Shown: positions 51,031 to 60,850, numbered from the stretch's first letter. The stretch is 64,000 nt of DNA from Algoriphagus sp. NG3 (GCF_034119865.1 NZ_CP139421.1:1-64000), one strand, 5' to 3'. The notes: generated by a model not told the origin, from the letters alone. Translations and numbers: made by a program.

Positions 51031-52254
51031 CTAATACTCTAATTCATTTAATATCATCTGATAAACAAAAGAACTGCTTGTATATGAGGCATAATCTTGT
51101 AACGAATCATTTTTTTCTTCATTTGCAAAGTCAGATACTGATTTGACAGAAAAAACCATAGGTTTAGGCTTTTGACAGTGCGCTGCACTGTAGAAAACGC
51201 CATAGGTTTCCATTTCTATTCCTATTAATTTTCTGCTGTGAGTCTTTATTTTTTCAATTTCAATATCTGATTGAATTACTGCAGGCACAGATGCCATTGG
51301 ACCTATATGAATATCCAAAATAGTAGAAGGAGCATCACCAGAATAATTACTTCTAATATTATCAAGGTATTTTCTTTTTGATTTTATAAAAAGTAATTTC
51401 TCTTTAAGTCCCTCATCCAAAATTTTTGATTTTGGATCTGGTTGAAAAAGGACACCTCCTTCATTAGAACGTAATTTTCCACTTGCTCCATCCCAAACCT
51501 GATCAGCAATTAAAATATCGCCAAGTTGCACCTCTCCTTTTATTCCTGCAGCTATTCCGCACATTATTAGGTATTTTGGTTTAAAATTATTAATTAATTT
51601 CATTGACAAGGCGGTAGAAGCACACATACCCATTTGTGGCGAACATGCAGATACTAATCTAATGAATACATCTCCTTTTTTAATTTGGCCTATGTGATAC
51701 ATTGTGTCATCATTTATTAGCTTTTTTTCGATCCACTTGCAATCAAGTTTTAGAACCTTATCCAGTTCTTTAGGAATCGCTGTGATTATGGCTACATCAA
51801 ATTCAAAGGAGTTGATTATTTCCAAATTAATTTCATTTTTAGACCCTATTATGTATTCAATTTTATTCCTTAAAATATCTTTCCAATCTTCTTCATCTTC
51901 TTGATATTCAATTAAATACCAAAGATTTTTTTTAAAATCTTCAGAATAATGTTCAATGAAATCAGAAAATCCAGAAATCCCTATTATATGATATGGGCGC
52001 TTTTTGTTAGGGTCTAATGATATTTCATTTAAAAAATCTATGCCGTTGTCTGGTTTTGCCTCATCCCCAAAATCGTTTGGAAGAACTAAATCTAGTAATA
52101 GAAGGTCATATTTCTTAGAATCTAAAAGTCTTCTTGCATTGTTGGTGTCAGAAGCGACATTTACAGAGGAGGAGACTTCAGGATATTCATTTAGAACTTC
52201 TTTAATGGCTGCAACTTTGGGGCTGCTATCTTCAACAATTAATATTGAAATCAT
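51031..52254 (-). CDS. dtcC: Receiver-nucleoside phosphorylase fusion, Detocs effector DtcC-like
   Basis: A 407-residue fusion. Residues 1-~125 are a response-regulator receiver (ILIVEDSSPKV with E8/D9; phosphoacceptor D55 in LLLLDLVLP; GISGFSDF). From about residue 152 a nucleoside phosphorylase/nucleosidase-type domain follows: FDVAIITAIPKELDKVL, CGIAAGIKGEVQLGDILIA, the substrate-binding MET 348-350 (IGIEMETYGVFYSAAH) and catalytic-type D375 in SVKSVSDFAN. In Detocs, DtcC effectors of this type cleave the glycosidic bond of ATP when phosphorylated during phage infection. ATP cleavage here is inferred from domain architecture. Its start overlaps the dtcB-like stop by 4 bp (ATGA). Confidence 0.85.
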   Translation of the reverse strand: MISILIVEDSSPKVAAIKEVLNEYPEVSSSVNVASDTNNARRLLDSKKYDLLLLDLVLPNDFGDEAKPDNGIDFLNEISLDPNKKRPYHIIGISGFSDFIEHYSEDFKKNLWYLIEYQEDEEDWKDILRNKIEYIIGSKNEINLEIINSFEFDVAIITAIPKELDKVLKLDCKWIEKKLINDDTMYHIGQIKKGDVFIRLVSACSPQMGMCASTALSMKLINNFKPKYLIMCGIAAGIKGEVQLGDILIADQVWDGASGKLRSNEGGVLFQPDPKSKILDEGLKEKLLFIKSKRKYLDNIRSNYSGDAPSTILDIHIGPMASVPAVIQSDIEIEKIKTHSRKLIGIEMETYGVFYSAAHCQKPKPMVFSVKSVSDFANEEKNDSLQDYASYTSSSFVYQMILNELEY

Positions 52255-52694
52255 AGTTTAATTTTTAAAATCATCTCTTTTAGCTCATTTTGCCACTTGT
52301 CCTCAGAAATATTGTAATATATGCATCCCAAATAGAATTTAGAATACTCAAGTCTTAGTTCATGATCGATTTCCTCAAGAGATATATTGTCAAATTCTTC
52401 ATATTGAGTTAGAATTATCGCAGGAATTGAAATGTTTTCTCTTTCCATTTCTTGCAAAATAATCTCACCACCTCTGTCTAGAGTTTCCCCGCCATCGTCT
52501 GTTGCATTAATGTCAAACGTTGGAATACTCATGTCCAAAATTAACAAATCATAATGTATTGTTAAAATAGCTTCTAGTCCACTTTGAAATGACCTTCTGA
52601 CAGATATGTCTTTATGGATATCAAATTCATCATTTAAAAAAGATAAAACTTGATTTGACTTGATAGAGTCATTCTCAACTATTAATATTTTCAT
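52251..52694 (-). CDS. dtcB: Stand-alone receiver protein, Detocs DtcB-like
   Basis: A 147-residue single-domain receiver. Acidic pocket residues lie in ILIVENDS (E7, D9). The phosphoacceptor is D54 in LLILDMSIP, and the switch Thr is in AIILTQYEEF. The conserved Lys near the end of the domain is not obvious. In Detocs, DtcB is thought to soak up phosphate from DtcA and so prevent accidental activation of the toxic effector. It overlaps both neighbours by ATGA, placing it between sensor and effector as expected. Confidence 0.82.
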   Translation of the reverse strand: MKILIVENDSIKSNQVLSFLNDEFDIHKDISVRRSFQSGLEAILTIHYDLLILDMSIPTFDINATDDGGETLDRGGEIILQEMERENISIPAIILTQYEEFDNISLEEIDHELRLEYSKFYLGCIYYNISEDKWQNELKEMILKIKL

Positions 52695-55600
52695 ACAACC
52701 AAATTATTGAGCATTATTTCGCATTTTACCACAAATTTTTCAGTATTTATATCAAACTTTATTTGGTTATTATTTCTGAACACATTTTTTAAAATATTAT
52801 TTGCTTTTGGGAATCCAGTACTTCCTTCACCTCTAATTACCTTATTATTGGTTGTGAATGTAGATTGTTTTTTATTAATTATTTGTCTAAGATCTTCTAT
52901 GTTTTCATCTAACTTCAATGAATTGCTAAATTCCAAAATAAGGGTGTTATCGATTTGGTAGATTGTTACTGTTGTTTTTTTATTTTCTATTTCAACTTTT
53001 GAATAATAATCGGATATATTTGTTAAGAAAATTTTTATCAAGTCTACAAAATGAGTAAAATAAGCTCCTTTTATTAATGAACCAGATGAATTAATATCTA
53101 TATTAGCATATAAAATATTTGGACTTATAATATTATTTACAATCTGTAAACTAGTGTTTAATGCATCTTCGACTGTGAAATCTATTTCATCATTTTTACT
53201 TCTGTTAAACCATCTAATAGCATAGTCTATATCAGCTTGAATGTTTGTTCGGCAATCAGCAATTGCTCTATAGAGCCCTGGAGCACTTTTGTTGGGAAGT
53301 ATTTTTTTTAAATCAATTTCAAGTAAGTCCAATTCACTTATTAGTTCAGTTTTAGTAATTTTATTCATTTTTTCCCTTACGGTTGATAAATTTCGTTCAG
53401 TCATTTGCCATAGTACCTCAAACATTGGTTTTATAAATTCGTTAAAATCAGTTGCATATTGTAATTCTTTTACGTATAAAGTAAATAAATATGATTCGTC
53501 CCAAATCGGTATATACATATAATCAAACCATCCTGTTTGTTTAGTTTTTATATCTTCTGTTTTGATCTGTATGCATTTGTTCTTTAGATTTGATATTATA
53601 TTATCTATTTTACGTGAAAATTCATTCATCCTTTCAACAAATTGGTTGAAAGGATGGGGGCTTAAATCTAATCGGTTTGTCCAATAAGTATTTGTTAAGT
53701 ATTCTTCACTTTTTGAGCTTTTTGAGGTTACTAGATTATGTGTTTTGAAAGACTTTCGTAATTGATTTATAATTGTTCCATGCCTTATTCTTTGGCTTAA
53801 ATAATAATCCAACCCATATTGATTACTAAATAAGAATTTATCTCTCAATTCTAGAAATAGCTGAACAAAAAGTTCAAATTGAATATCGGTCTTCCTTCTT
53901 GATTTTTTGTAGGTTTCTGTATCTATTTTCCCAATTAAAAGATCATATAAAGAATCATATCCTATGCCTGTAACATTTATTTTAGTTGTTTTCAGTAGAT
54001 TCGAAATTCCTTTATATCTATTGAAGCTCTTTTGAACTTCAGTCAACTCTTTTTCTATAATCCCTACTTCATCAATATATATTTTACTTTCGTCTATTTC
54101 CTTGATTCTTTGCTGAACTGTTAGTCTTTGAGTTATATCCGATATTTCTTTATTATATTCGTCAATATAGTTATTGTCAATTTTAGATAGAATTTGGCAT
54201 ATTGAAATTCTTTCATTCAGAACTTCTGTAGAGTTTTTAAATAATATTGCTTTTCTAGAAATTATTTTTTGACTTGCTATATTTTTTAGAAAGAATATTC
54301 TTTTATTTAATTGTATTTTTTCGCAATTGTTTAATTCTGATGGGAAAGTTAAATTTTGGGTTCTCATAAATAAATCATAAGAAATATACTTTGCATGTAT
54401 GTCATCATGAGTTAAGTACATAAATATTGGAAAGTTTATATTTGAATTATTTATTCCTTTCCATCTTTTTTTAACAATTGTTTTTGCGAATGTTTCAGCT
54501 TTGATTTTAGATACAATGTATGGATTTGAAAGATAGCTATTTACATATAGATTTATTGCATTATCTAACTCCTCTAATTCAATCAAACTGAAAAATAGTA
54601 GTTTTGTAAATTGTTCTTTTAGATATGTTATTTTATCAACCTGCGAAATAACGCTTTCTATTTCTATCTTGCAAAGTTTGAATTCTCCGTTTTCGAAATA
54701 ATTTTTCGCAAGGTAGAAGCTTCTTCTGTATTCCGGTATTTTAATTTTTTCTATTGTTTCTCTTCCATTAATTATGTCATAAAAAAAATCAGCAGTTATA
54801 TTGTTTTTTTCTGAAATTGCTTTTAAGTATTTTTTTTGTGTGCTATGATCATTAAAAACAATATGATGTTCTGGGTAGGTTGTTTTTGAAAAAAGGAAAG
54901 ATAGTTTTTGTTTTTCAATTTTTTCATTTTTTGTAATGTGATAACTAATAAAACTCATTATTTCCTTACTTATTTCAAAATTGGATATCGAATTGGTTAT
55001 TGTTAATAGTTCTACAATTGCTTCGTTTGAGTTTTTGTCTCTAAGTAATATTGTGTACAGTGAGCTTTTAATTATGCTTATTATACTGTTTTTGTTTTTT
55101 GTATCGCTTATTGTTCTTGATAAATGAATATGGCATTTTACATCTATTTCTATTGCGATATAACTTATTCTTTCTAATAATACTTCATTTGCTAGTTGTA
55201 TTGCTTTTTCATATTTTCCTTTTGTAAAAAGATCTATTAAAATTAATTCTTTGTTATTTTCTTTAATATCAGGAATCTTTAATCCTGATATTAAAGACTC
55301 TGCTTTTACTAAAAATGGATCATTTATATGTTTAGATAAATAGTTTATATGATTTTCAACGTATTCTTTTTTGCCGTCTATATCATCTTTTGATATAATT
55401 TCTGCAACAATATCTTTATAAAGTAGATATTTGTCTATTAGTGACAAGTTACTTGTTGCCCATAGTAAAGATCCTATATCATTGTAATCATGGTTTATTG
55501 AGTTTAATCTATAATTAAAGTAATTTCTATAATCTTCACTCATTCCGCGATTTAGTGTGCTCTCTAATGAGTTAGTATAACTGAAATATGAGATATCTTC

Positions 55601-56140
55601 TTCTACTTTGTTACTGAAAAAATTGATTAGATAAAAGAAAGCTGGGTCTTTTATTTCTTTGTCTTTACTTTTACTTAATAGCTTAAAGTTATATTCCAAG
55701 CCGTCTTCATATTGTGTCTGAAGGAATCTATTTTCTAATCCCCAATATGAGTAACTTATTGTTTTTATCTGGTTTAATATCTCTTTGGATTTCTCGTATT
55801 TACCTAAAAGTAGATTTATTTCAAATTCATTCTTTTTCTCTAAAAATTCATTGATTTCTTTAGAATATCTTATAAATAAATGAATTAACCAATTCATTTC
55901 TTTTTCTACAGAATCAAAATATTGTAATTCTTTTGATGCGAATTCACTTTCATGTTTAAAAAGTGGTTTTCCAAAAATTAATGAATCAAATGTATTGGGA
56001 AGTTTTGAAATTATGTATTTCTGCTCATTAAATGTGTAGCTTGATTTTAAGTCTATGAAAAGTGCTTTTTTGTTAATTCTGGTTTTGAATAGAAGACTTT
56101 TGAAATAATGATATTTTTGATTCATAATTGAGAATGTCAA
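52691..56140 (-). CDS. dtcA: Large sensor histidine-kinase-like protein, Detocs DtcA-like
   Basis: An 1149-residue soluble protein. About 700 N-terminal residues are helical and TPR-like (ELILIDLFTKGKYEKAIQLA; FENGEFKLCKIEIESVIS). A conserved-looking SQRIRHGTI block at His787 is a candidate phosphorylation site. The C-terminal ~150 residues resemble a GHKL/HATPase fold, with an N-box-like LTNISDYYSK and a G-box-like RGEGSTGFPKANNIL. No membrane helices are present, so the trigger is cytoplasmic. This layout matches DtcA of Detocs. The gene is strikingly AT-rich compared with purL next to it, suggesting horizontal transfer. Its stop overlaps the dtcB-like start by ATGA. Confidence 0.8.
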   Translation of the reverse strand: MTFSIMNQKYHYFKSLLFKTRINKKALFIDLKSSYTFNEQKYIISKLPNTFDSLIFGKPLFKHESEFASKELQYFDSVEKEMNWLIHLFIRYSKEINEFLEKKNEFEINLLLGKYEKSKEILNQIKTISYSYWGLENRFLQTQYEDGLEYNFKLLSKSKDKEIKDPAFFYLINFFSNKVEEDISYFSYTNSLESTLNRGMSEDYRNYFNYRLNSINHDYNDIGSLLWATSNLSLIDKYLLYKDIVAEIISKDDIDGKKEYVENHINYLSKHINDPFLVKAESLISGLKIPDIKENNKELILIDLFTKGKYEKAIQLANEVLLERISYIAIEIDVKCHIHLSRTISDTKNKNSIISIIKSSLYTILLRDKNSNEAIVELLTITNSISNFEISKEIMSFISYHITKNEKIEKQKLSFLFSKTTYPEHHIVFNDHSTQKKYLKAISEKNNITADFFYDIINGRETIEKIKIPEYRRSFYLAKNYFENGEFKLCKIEIESVISQVDKITYLKEQFTKLLFFSLIELEELDNAINLYVNSYLSNPYIVSKIKAETFAKTIVKKRWKGINNSNINFPIFMYLTHDDIHAKYISYDLFMRTQNLTFPSELNNCEKIQLNKRIFFLKNIASQKIISRKAILFKNSTEVLNERISICQILSKIDNNYIDEYNKEISDITQRLTVQQRIKEIDESKIYIDEVGIIEKELTEVQKSFNRYKGISNLLKTTKINVTGIGYDSLYDLLIGKIDTETYKKSRRKTDIQFELFVQLFLELRDKFLFSNQYGLDYYLSQRIRHGTIINQLRKSFKTHNLVTSKSSKSEEYLTNTYWTNRLDLSPHPFNQFVERMNEFSRKIDNIISNLKNKCIQIKTEDIKTKQTGWFDYMYIPIWDESYLFTLYVKELQYATDFNEFIKPMFEVLWQMTERNLSTVREKMNKITKTELISELDLLEIDLKKILPNKSAPGLYRAIADCRTNIQADIDYAIRWFNRSKNDEIDFTVEDALNTSLQIVNNIISPNILYANIDINSSGSLIKGAYFTHFVDLIKIFLTNISDYYSKVEIENKKTTVTIYQIDNTLILEFSNSLKLDENIEDLRQIINKKQSTFTTNNKVIRGEGSTGFPKANNILKNVFRNNNQIKFDINTEKFVVKCEIMLNNLVV

Positions 56141-56251
56141 CCTTACTTGATCGCAATGGTGTTGTTTGATGTTTAAATATATCCCAAATTAGATCAAAAA
56201 AAAACCTCAGATTTCTCTAAGGAATTTTAAGTGTTGAAGTTCTACATTTTT

Positions 56252-56303
56252 CAATCCGCCACGACGGACTAGTTATTACAATATTTCAATTTTTCCAATC
56301 TGA
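56252..56303 (+). repeat. Left arm of inverted repeats flanking purL
   Basis: AATCCGCCACGACGGACTAG followed by TTATTACA and TTTTTCCAATCT matches, in inverted orientation, 60068-60118 on the other side of purL. Confidence 0.7.
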
Positions 56304-56343
56304 AAATTTAAAATGATGAACGCTGGATTCTGAATATCGAAGT

Positions 56344-59300
56344 TTAAGAAGTATGATCCTCCACCCAGAGGCGGGCGTTCACAAACGCATCCATCCAAGG
56401 TGTAAAGTCATCATTTCTATCAGCTGGATAGTGCGCCCAGTTCCAAGGCTTCAAGCTTCGCTCGATATGTGGCATGATGGCTAAGTGACGACCATCTGCA
56501 GAGGCGATACCTGCGGTAGCGTGATCGGAACCGTTTGGATTGCCTGGGTAAGCCTCGTAGCTGTACTTCATCGCGAAGTTGTAGTCGCTTTCAGCTTGTG
56601 GAAGGGAGAACTTACCTTCTCCGTGTGCCACCCATACGCCTAGTCGCTGTCCGCTAAGCGAGCCTAGCATCACTGATTCGTTTTGTGGGATGGTTACGTT
56701 CACGAAGGTAGATTCAAACTTATGGGAAGCATTGTGGAGCATCTTTGGTTTGTCGGCATGATCAGGAGTGACCAAACCTAGTTCTACCATCAATTGGCAA
56801 CCGTTACATACGCCCAAACTCAAGGTGTCAGGTCTTGCGTAGAAGTTGTCCAGCGCCTGCTTAGCCTTAGGGTTGTAAAGGAATGCACCTGCCCAGCCTT
56901 TGGCCGAACCCAGTACATCAGAGTTGGAGAATCCACCCACGAAAACGATTAGCTGCACATCTTCCAGGTTCTCACGTCCTGCGATCAGATCGGTCATATG
57001 AATATCCTTCACTTCGAATCCTGCCAACCAGAGTGAGTAAGCCATCTCACGATCGCCGTTCACCCCTTTTTCACGTATGATCGCTGCTTTCGCCTTGCCT
57101 TTTGTGGTGCGGAAAGGATCAAGTCCCGCTGCCGCAAAGTCACCTTTCCAGCCTTCTGCAAACTCAAATGCCAGCGGTTGATTTTTATAGTTGTCAAAGC
57201 GGTCTTTTGCCAGTTGCTCACCGCTTTGCTTTCTGTCCAATAAATAAGAGGATCTGAACCAAACATCGCGTAGTTCTTTGATATCCAGCGTCAGGTCTTT
57301 TCCTGCAAACTCAATATTTCCGGAATCAGTGACTTTCGCCAGCTCTACATAATCCACGTCAGCTTCCACCAATAAGGCTTCCACCGCATGGTCATCTGCT
57401 ACCTGAATCAGGATACCTGGATTCTCCGCAAACAATGCTTTCACCATGTCCGGCTCATGCAGACGATCCAGTTTTACTTTCAAACCAATATTCTGCACAG
57501 GGAAACACATTTCCAATAAGGCAGTGATCAACCCACCGGAAGAAATGTCGTGACCAGCCATCACCCAAGTCTGATCGATCAGATCCTGAATAGCAGTAAA
57601 TGCCTTTGCAAAATACTGCGGGTCTTTGACATCAGGAGTTTCTGTTCCGACCTTGTTTAGGGCTTGGTAGAAGCTGGAACCGGCAAGTTTGAAGTCATCC
57701 TTGGAGAAATCTATGTAGAGGATTCTACTTCCTTTGATAGGTTTGAGGGCAGTTTTCACTGTTTTCTGCACATCAGAGCATTCACCCACGGAGGAGATGA
57801 TCACCGTTCCCGGAGAGTACACCGTTTTTCCGTCAGGGTATTTTTGAGTCATGGAAAGAGAGTCTTTTCCCGTAGGGATATTCACACCTAAGTCGATTGC
57901 AAATTTAGAAACGGCTTCTACCGCTCTGTATAGTCTGTCGTTTTCACCTTTGTTTTTGGCAGGCCACATCCAGTTGGCAGAAAGGGAAATTCCCTGCAAT
58001 CCGTCCTGGATATGTGCAAAAATCAAGTTGGTCATCGCTTCAGCAATTGCTAATCGGCTACCTGCTTCAGGATTTGCTAAAGCTGCCACTGGCGCATGTC
58101 CGATGGAAGTTGCTATGCCTTTATTTCCGGTGAAGTCCAAAGCCATCACGGCCACGTCATTCAGCGGAAGTTGGATCTCTCCGACAGTCTGCTGTGTCGC
58201 CACACGACCCGTCACAGATCTATCGACTTTATTGGTCAACCAATCCTTACAAGCCACCGCTTCCAGCTGAAGTACTTCGCGTACATAGGCCTGGATCAGG
58301 TCAGCTTCGTAGTTTGCTTCCGCAAAAGTTGCGTTGGTAGTATCGTCTTCCAAAATGGTTTTAGGCGAAGAACCGAACATGTAGCTCAGGTTCCAGTCCA
58401 CCGGTTTCTCTCCGGTTTTACCATTTTCGAATTTGAAATGCATATCTCCGGTCGTCTCGCCCACCACGTAGAATGGCGCACGCTCACGGTCAGAGATCTG
58501 ATGTAAGGTGTCCACGTCTTTTTTGCCAATAACCAATCCCATACGTTCCTGGGATTCGTTTCCGATGATTTCCTTAGCGGAAAGGGTAGGGTCACCCACC
58601 GGCAATTTGTCGATGTGGATCGTTCCTCCGGCATCTTCCACCAATTCGGAAAGGCAGTTCAAATGTCCGCCGGCTCCGTGATCGTGGATAGAAATGATTG
58701 GATTGTTTTCGCTTTCGGCCATGGCGCGGATCACGTTGGAAACCCGCTTTTGCATCTCAGGATTGGATCGCTGGATGGCATTTAGCTCGATTGCATTGGA
58801 AAGTTCACCGGTATTCAAAGAAGAAACCGCCGAACCGCCCATTCCGATTCTATAGTTATCGCCGCCCATGATCACAATCTGATCACCGGCTTTTGGGGCA
58901 TCTTTTTTCGTGTAGTTGGCATTGGTGAAGCCCACTCCACCAGCCAGCATGATTACTTTATCAAAACCGTGATGTTTGCCGTCTTCCTCATGCTCGAAAG
59001 TCAACAAAGATCCGGAGATCAGGGGCTGACCGAATTTATTTCCAAAATCAGAAGCTCCATTTGAAGCTTTGATCAGGATATCCATAGGAGTTTGGTACAG
59101 CCAAGGACGCTCTTCCAGTTTGCTTTCCCAGGATCTTCCTTTCTCGGAACGAGGATAAGAAGTCATATATACCGCCGTTCCTGCCAAAGGAATGGAGGCA
59201 GTTCCGCCAGCCATACGGTCCCTGATTTCTCCACCAGCTCCTGTGGCCGCACCGTTGAAAGGCTCCACGGTAGTCGGGAAGTTGTGTGTTTCAGCTTTTA

Positions 59301-60027
59301 GGGAAATAACCGTGTCGATCTCACGGGTTTCGAAGAAGTCTGCCTGATGTGCTGTTTTCGGTGCGAATTGCTGTGCTTTTGGCCCGCCTACAAAGGCCAC
59401 GTTGTCCTTGTAAGCCGAAGCGATCCGGTTGGGATGCGCTTTGGAAGTTTCTTTGATGAGTTGGAAAAGCGTCTGCGGCTTTTCTGCTCCGTCTATAATA
59501 AAAGTACCGTTGAAAATCTTGTGTCGGCAATGCTCAGAGTTCACCTGGGAAAATCCGAAAACCTCAGAATCCGTCAGAGGTCTCTCCAGTTGCTTGGAGA
59601 CATTGTCCAGGTAATCCACTTCTACTTGGCTAAGCGCCAAACCGTGCTCCTTATTGTAAGCGGCGATATCGTGGATTTCCACGATCGCTTCCGGCTGCAG
59701 GTGGATATCAAAAATCTCCTGATCCAGTCCGTCAAACGCATGCTGGAGCATGGGGTCGATCTGATCTCCTTCGTTGATAGGGAAAAACTCCTCGATGCGG
59801 ATCACGCCGGGGATTCCCATGTTTGCGGTGATTTCCACGGCGTTGGTTGACCATGGAGTGATCATTTCCTTGCGGGGTCCTGAGTATTTCCCGGAAAGTG
59901 AAGGTGTAGAAATGGCTGTTGCTCCGCCAAAAAGCCAGGTCAGCTTTTCTAAGTCTTCGGGCGCGAAAGGTTGTGGAGATTGTACAGCGTAAACGGTTTT
60001 TTGAGGGGATTCAAAGAAGAAAATCAT
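56344..60027 (-). CDS. purL: Phosphoribosylformylglycinamidine synthase (single-chain PurL)
   Basis: Fourth step of purine synthesis: ATP- and glutamine-dependent conversion of FGAR to FGAM. The 1227-residue protein is the long form with the amidotransferase fused at the C-terminus. The N-terminal PurS-like part precedes the FGAM synthase core (FGFSQVNSEHCRHKIFNG, ETHNFPTTVEPFNGAATGAGG, SIHDHGAGGHLNCLSELVED). The glutaminase has catalytic Cys1074 (GVCNGCQ) with His1187 and Glu1189 (MPHIERS). Start ATG 60027 follows a likely promoter at 60048-60078. A 92-bp remnant of its 3' part sits at 38805-38896. Confidence 0.97.
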   Translation of the reverse strand: MIFFFESPQKTVYAVQSPQPFAPEDLEKLTWLFGGATAISTPSLSGKYSGPRKEMITPWSTNAVEITANMGIPGVIRIEEFFPINEGDQIDPMLQHAFDGLDQEIFDIHLQPEAIVEIHDIAAYNKEHGLALSQVEVDYLDNVSKQLERPLTDSEVFGFSQVNSEHCRHKIFNGTFIIDGAEKPQTLFQLIKETSKAHPNRIASAYKDNVAFVGGPKAQQFAPKTAHQADFFETREIDTVISLKAETHNFPTTVEPFNGAATGAGGEIRDRMAGGTASIPLAGTAVYMTSYPRSEKGRSWESKLEERPWLYQTPMDILIKASNGASDFGNKFGQPLISGSLLTFEHEEDGKHHGFDKVIMLAGGVGFTNANYTKKDAPKAGDQIVIMGGDNYRIGMGGSAVSSLNTGELSNAIELNAIQRSNPEMQKRVSNVIRAMAESENNPIISIHDHGAGGHLNCLSELVEDAGGTIHIDKLPVGDPTLSAKEIIGNESQERMGLVIGKKDVDTLHQISDRERAPFYVVGETTGDMHFKFENGKTGEKPVDWNLSYMFGSSPKTILEDDTTNATFAEANYEADLIQAYVREVLQLEAVACKDWLTNKVDRSVTGRVATQQTVGEIQLPLNDVAVMALDFTGNKGIATSIGHAPVAALANPEAGSRLAIAEAMTNLIFAHIQDGLQGISLSANWMWPAKNKGENDRLYRAVEAVSKFAIDLGVNIPTGKDSLSMTQKYPDGKTVYSPGTVIISSVGECSDVQKTVKTALKPIKGSRILYIDFSKDDFKLAGSSFYQALNKVGTETPDVKDPQYFAKAFTAIQDLIDQTWVMAGHDISSGGLITALLEMCFPVQNIGLKVKLDRLHEPDMVKALFAENPGILIQVADDHAVEALLVEADVDYVELAKVTDSGNIEFAGKDLTLDIKELRDVWFRSSYLLDRKQSGEQLAKDRFDNYKNQPLAFEFAEGWKGDFAAAGLDPFRTTKGKAKAAIIREKGVNGDREMAYSLWLAGFEVKDIHMTDLIAGRENLEDVQLIVFVGGFSNSDVLGSAKGWAGAFLYNPKAKQALDNFYARPDTLSLGVCNGCQLMVELGLVTPDHADKPKMLHNASHKFESTFVNVTIPQNESVMLGSLSGQRLGVWVAHGEGKFSLPQAESDYNFAMKYSYEAYPGNPNGSDHATAGIASADGRHLAIMPHIERSLKPWNWAHYPADRNDDFTPWMDAFVNARLWVEDHTS

Positions 60028-60047
60028 GTCCTTTGGCTGGTAAGCTG

Positions 60048-60078
60048 CAAAGGTACGGAATTGAGCGTTAGATTGAAA
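60048..60078 (-). promoter_or_regulatory. Probable purL promoter
   Basis: On the minus strand, TTTC (60078-60075) is followed by 19 bp and TACCTTTG (60055-60048). The -7 box is a perfect TAnnTTTG; the -33 box differs from TTTG by one base. It would give a leader of about 15 nt. Confidence 0.5.
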
Positions 60079-60118
60079 GATTGGAAAATGAAATAACTTG
60101 TCCGCCGTGGCGGATTTG
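60068..60118 (-). repeat. Right arm of inverted repeats flanking purL
   Basis: Reverse complement reads AATCCGCCACGGCGGACAAG then TTATTTCA and TTTTCCAATCT, homologous to 56252-56303. It contains the palindrome TCCGCCGTGGCGGA (60101-60114). Confidence 0.7.
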
Positions 60119-60132
60119 AAAATTTGGTGTCA

Positions 60133-60233
60133 CGTCATTGCGAGGAGGTACAGCCTGTCCCGATTTGTCGGGAACGAAGCAATCTTTTATGATACGATGA
60201 GATTGCTTCGGTCATTCTTCCCTCGCAATGACG
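60133..60233. repeat. GTCATTGCGAGG inverted-repeat element
   Basis: CGTCATTGCGAGG (60133-60145) and CCTCGCAATGACG (60221-60233) are perfect 13-bp outer arms. Inside, GAAGCAATC and GATTGCTTC form a second arm pair, and TCCCGA/TCGGGA a third. This hairpin type is widespread in bacterial intergenic DNA. Confidence 0.78.
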
Positions 60234-60274
60234 TCGAAGATCAATCTTGACTCTAGGTTCTAAGATATGAGTCT

Positions 60275-60445
60275 TCGGACTTGTGCCGGGGAAAATGCAG
60301 TCTTCAGACTGCTATGGTTATATAAATTTACGATCACTGAAAGGCAGTCTGAAGACTGCAGTATTTTGGGTCCAAGTCATGAGACTTGAACCAGACGTAG
60401 ACTGCAATATTTTAGGTCCAAGTCAATAGACTTGAACCAGTGATG
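60275..60445. repeat. CAGTCTTCAGACTG repeat family, copy 1 (one side of tRNA-Pro)
   Basis: Contains TGCAGTCTTCAGACTGCTAT, GGCAGTCTGAAGACTGCA, CCAAGTCATGAGACTTG and CCAAGTCAATAGACTTG hairpins separated by GGTTATATAAAT. Matches 60640-60850. Confidence 0.72.
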
Positions 60446-60488
60446 GGGTTATTAGTTTTTAACTCATAACCCCATGCTAATTAATCAA

Positions 60489-60564
<76 letters not shown>

Positions 60565-60639
60565 AGTGAATGCGAAAATAGTAATTTGGTTTTTACTTGA
60601 AAACTCATTGCCTGGTTTTTTTGAAAAACCTTAGTTTGC

Positions 60640-60850
60640 GCAAGTCTCATGACTTATGCCTTGCTAAATGCAGTCTTCAGACTACTATGTTTTGAAATTG
60701 AAATAGAAGTAAGGAGACTTCATTATCGTGGGAAGCAGCCTGTTGTGGTTATATAAATCTATGATCATTGAAAGGCAGTCTGAAGACTGCAATATCTTGG
60801 ATCCAAGCCTGCCTACCGGTCAGGCAGGTCATGAGACTTGAACCAGACTT
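60640..60850. repeat. CAGTCTTCAGACTG repeat family, copy 2, with insertion
   Basis: Same hairpins as copy 1 on the other side of the tRNA. Compared with copy 1, an exact 21-bp palindromic piece (60808-60828, CCTGCCT...AGGCAGG) is inserted between CCAAG and TCATGAGACTTG. Confidence 0.72.
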
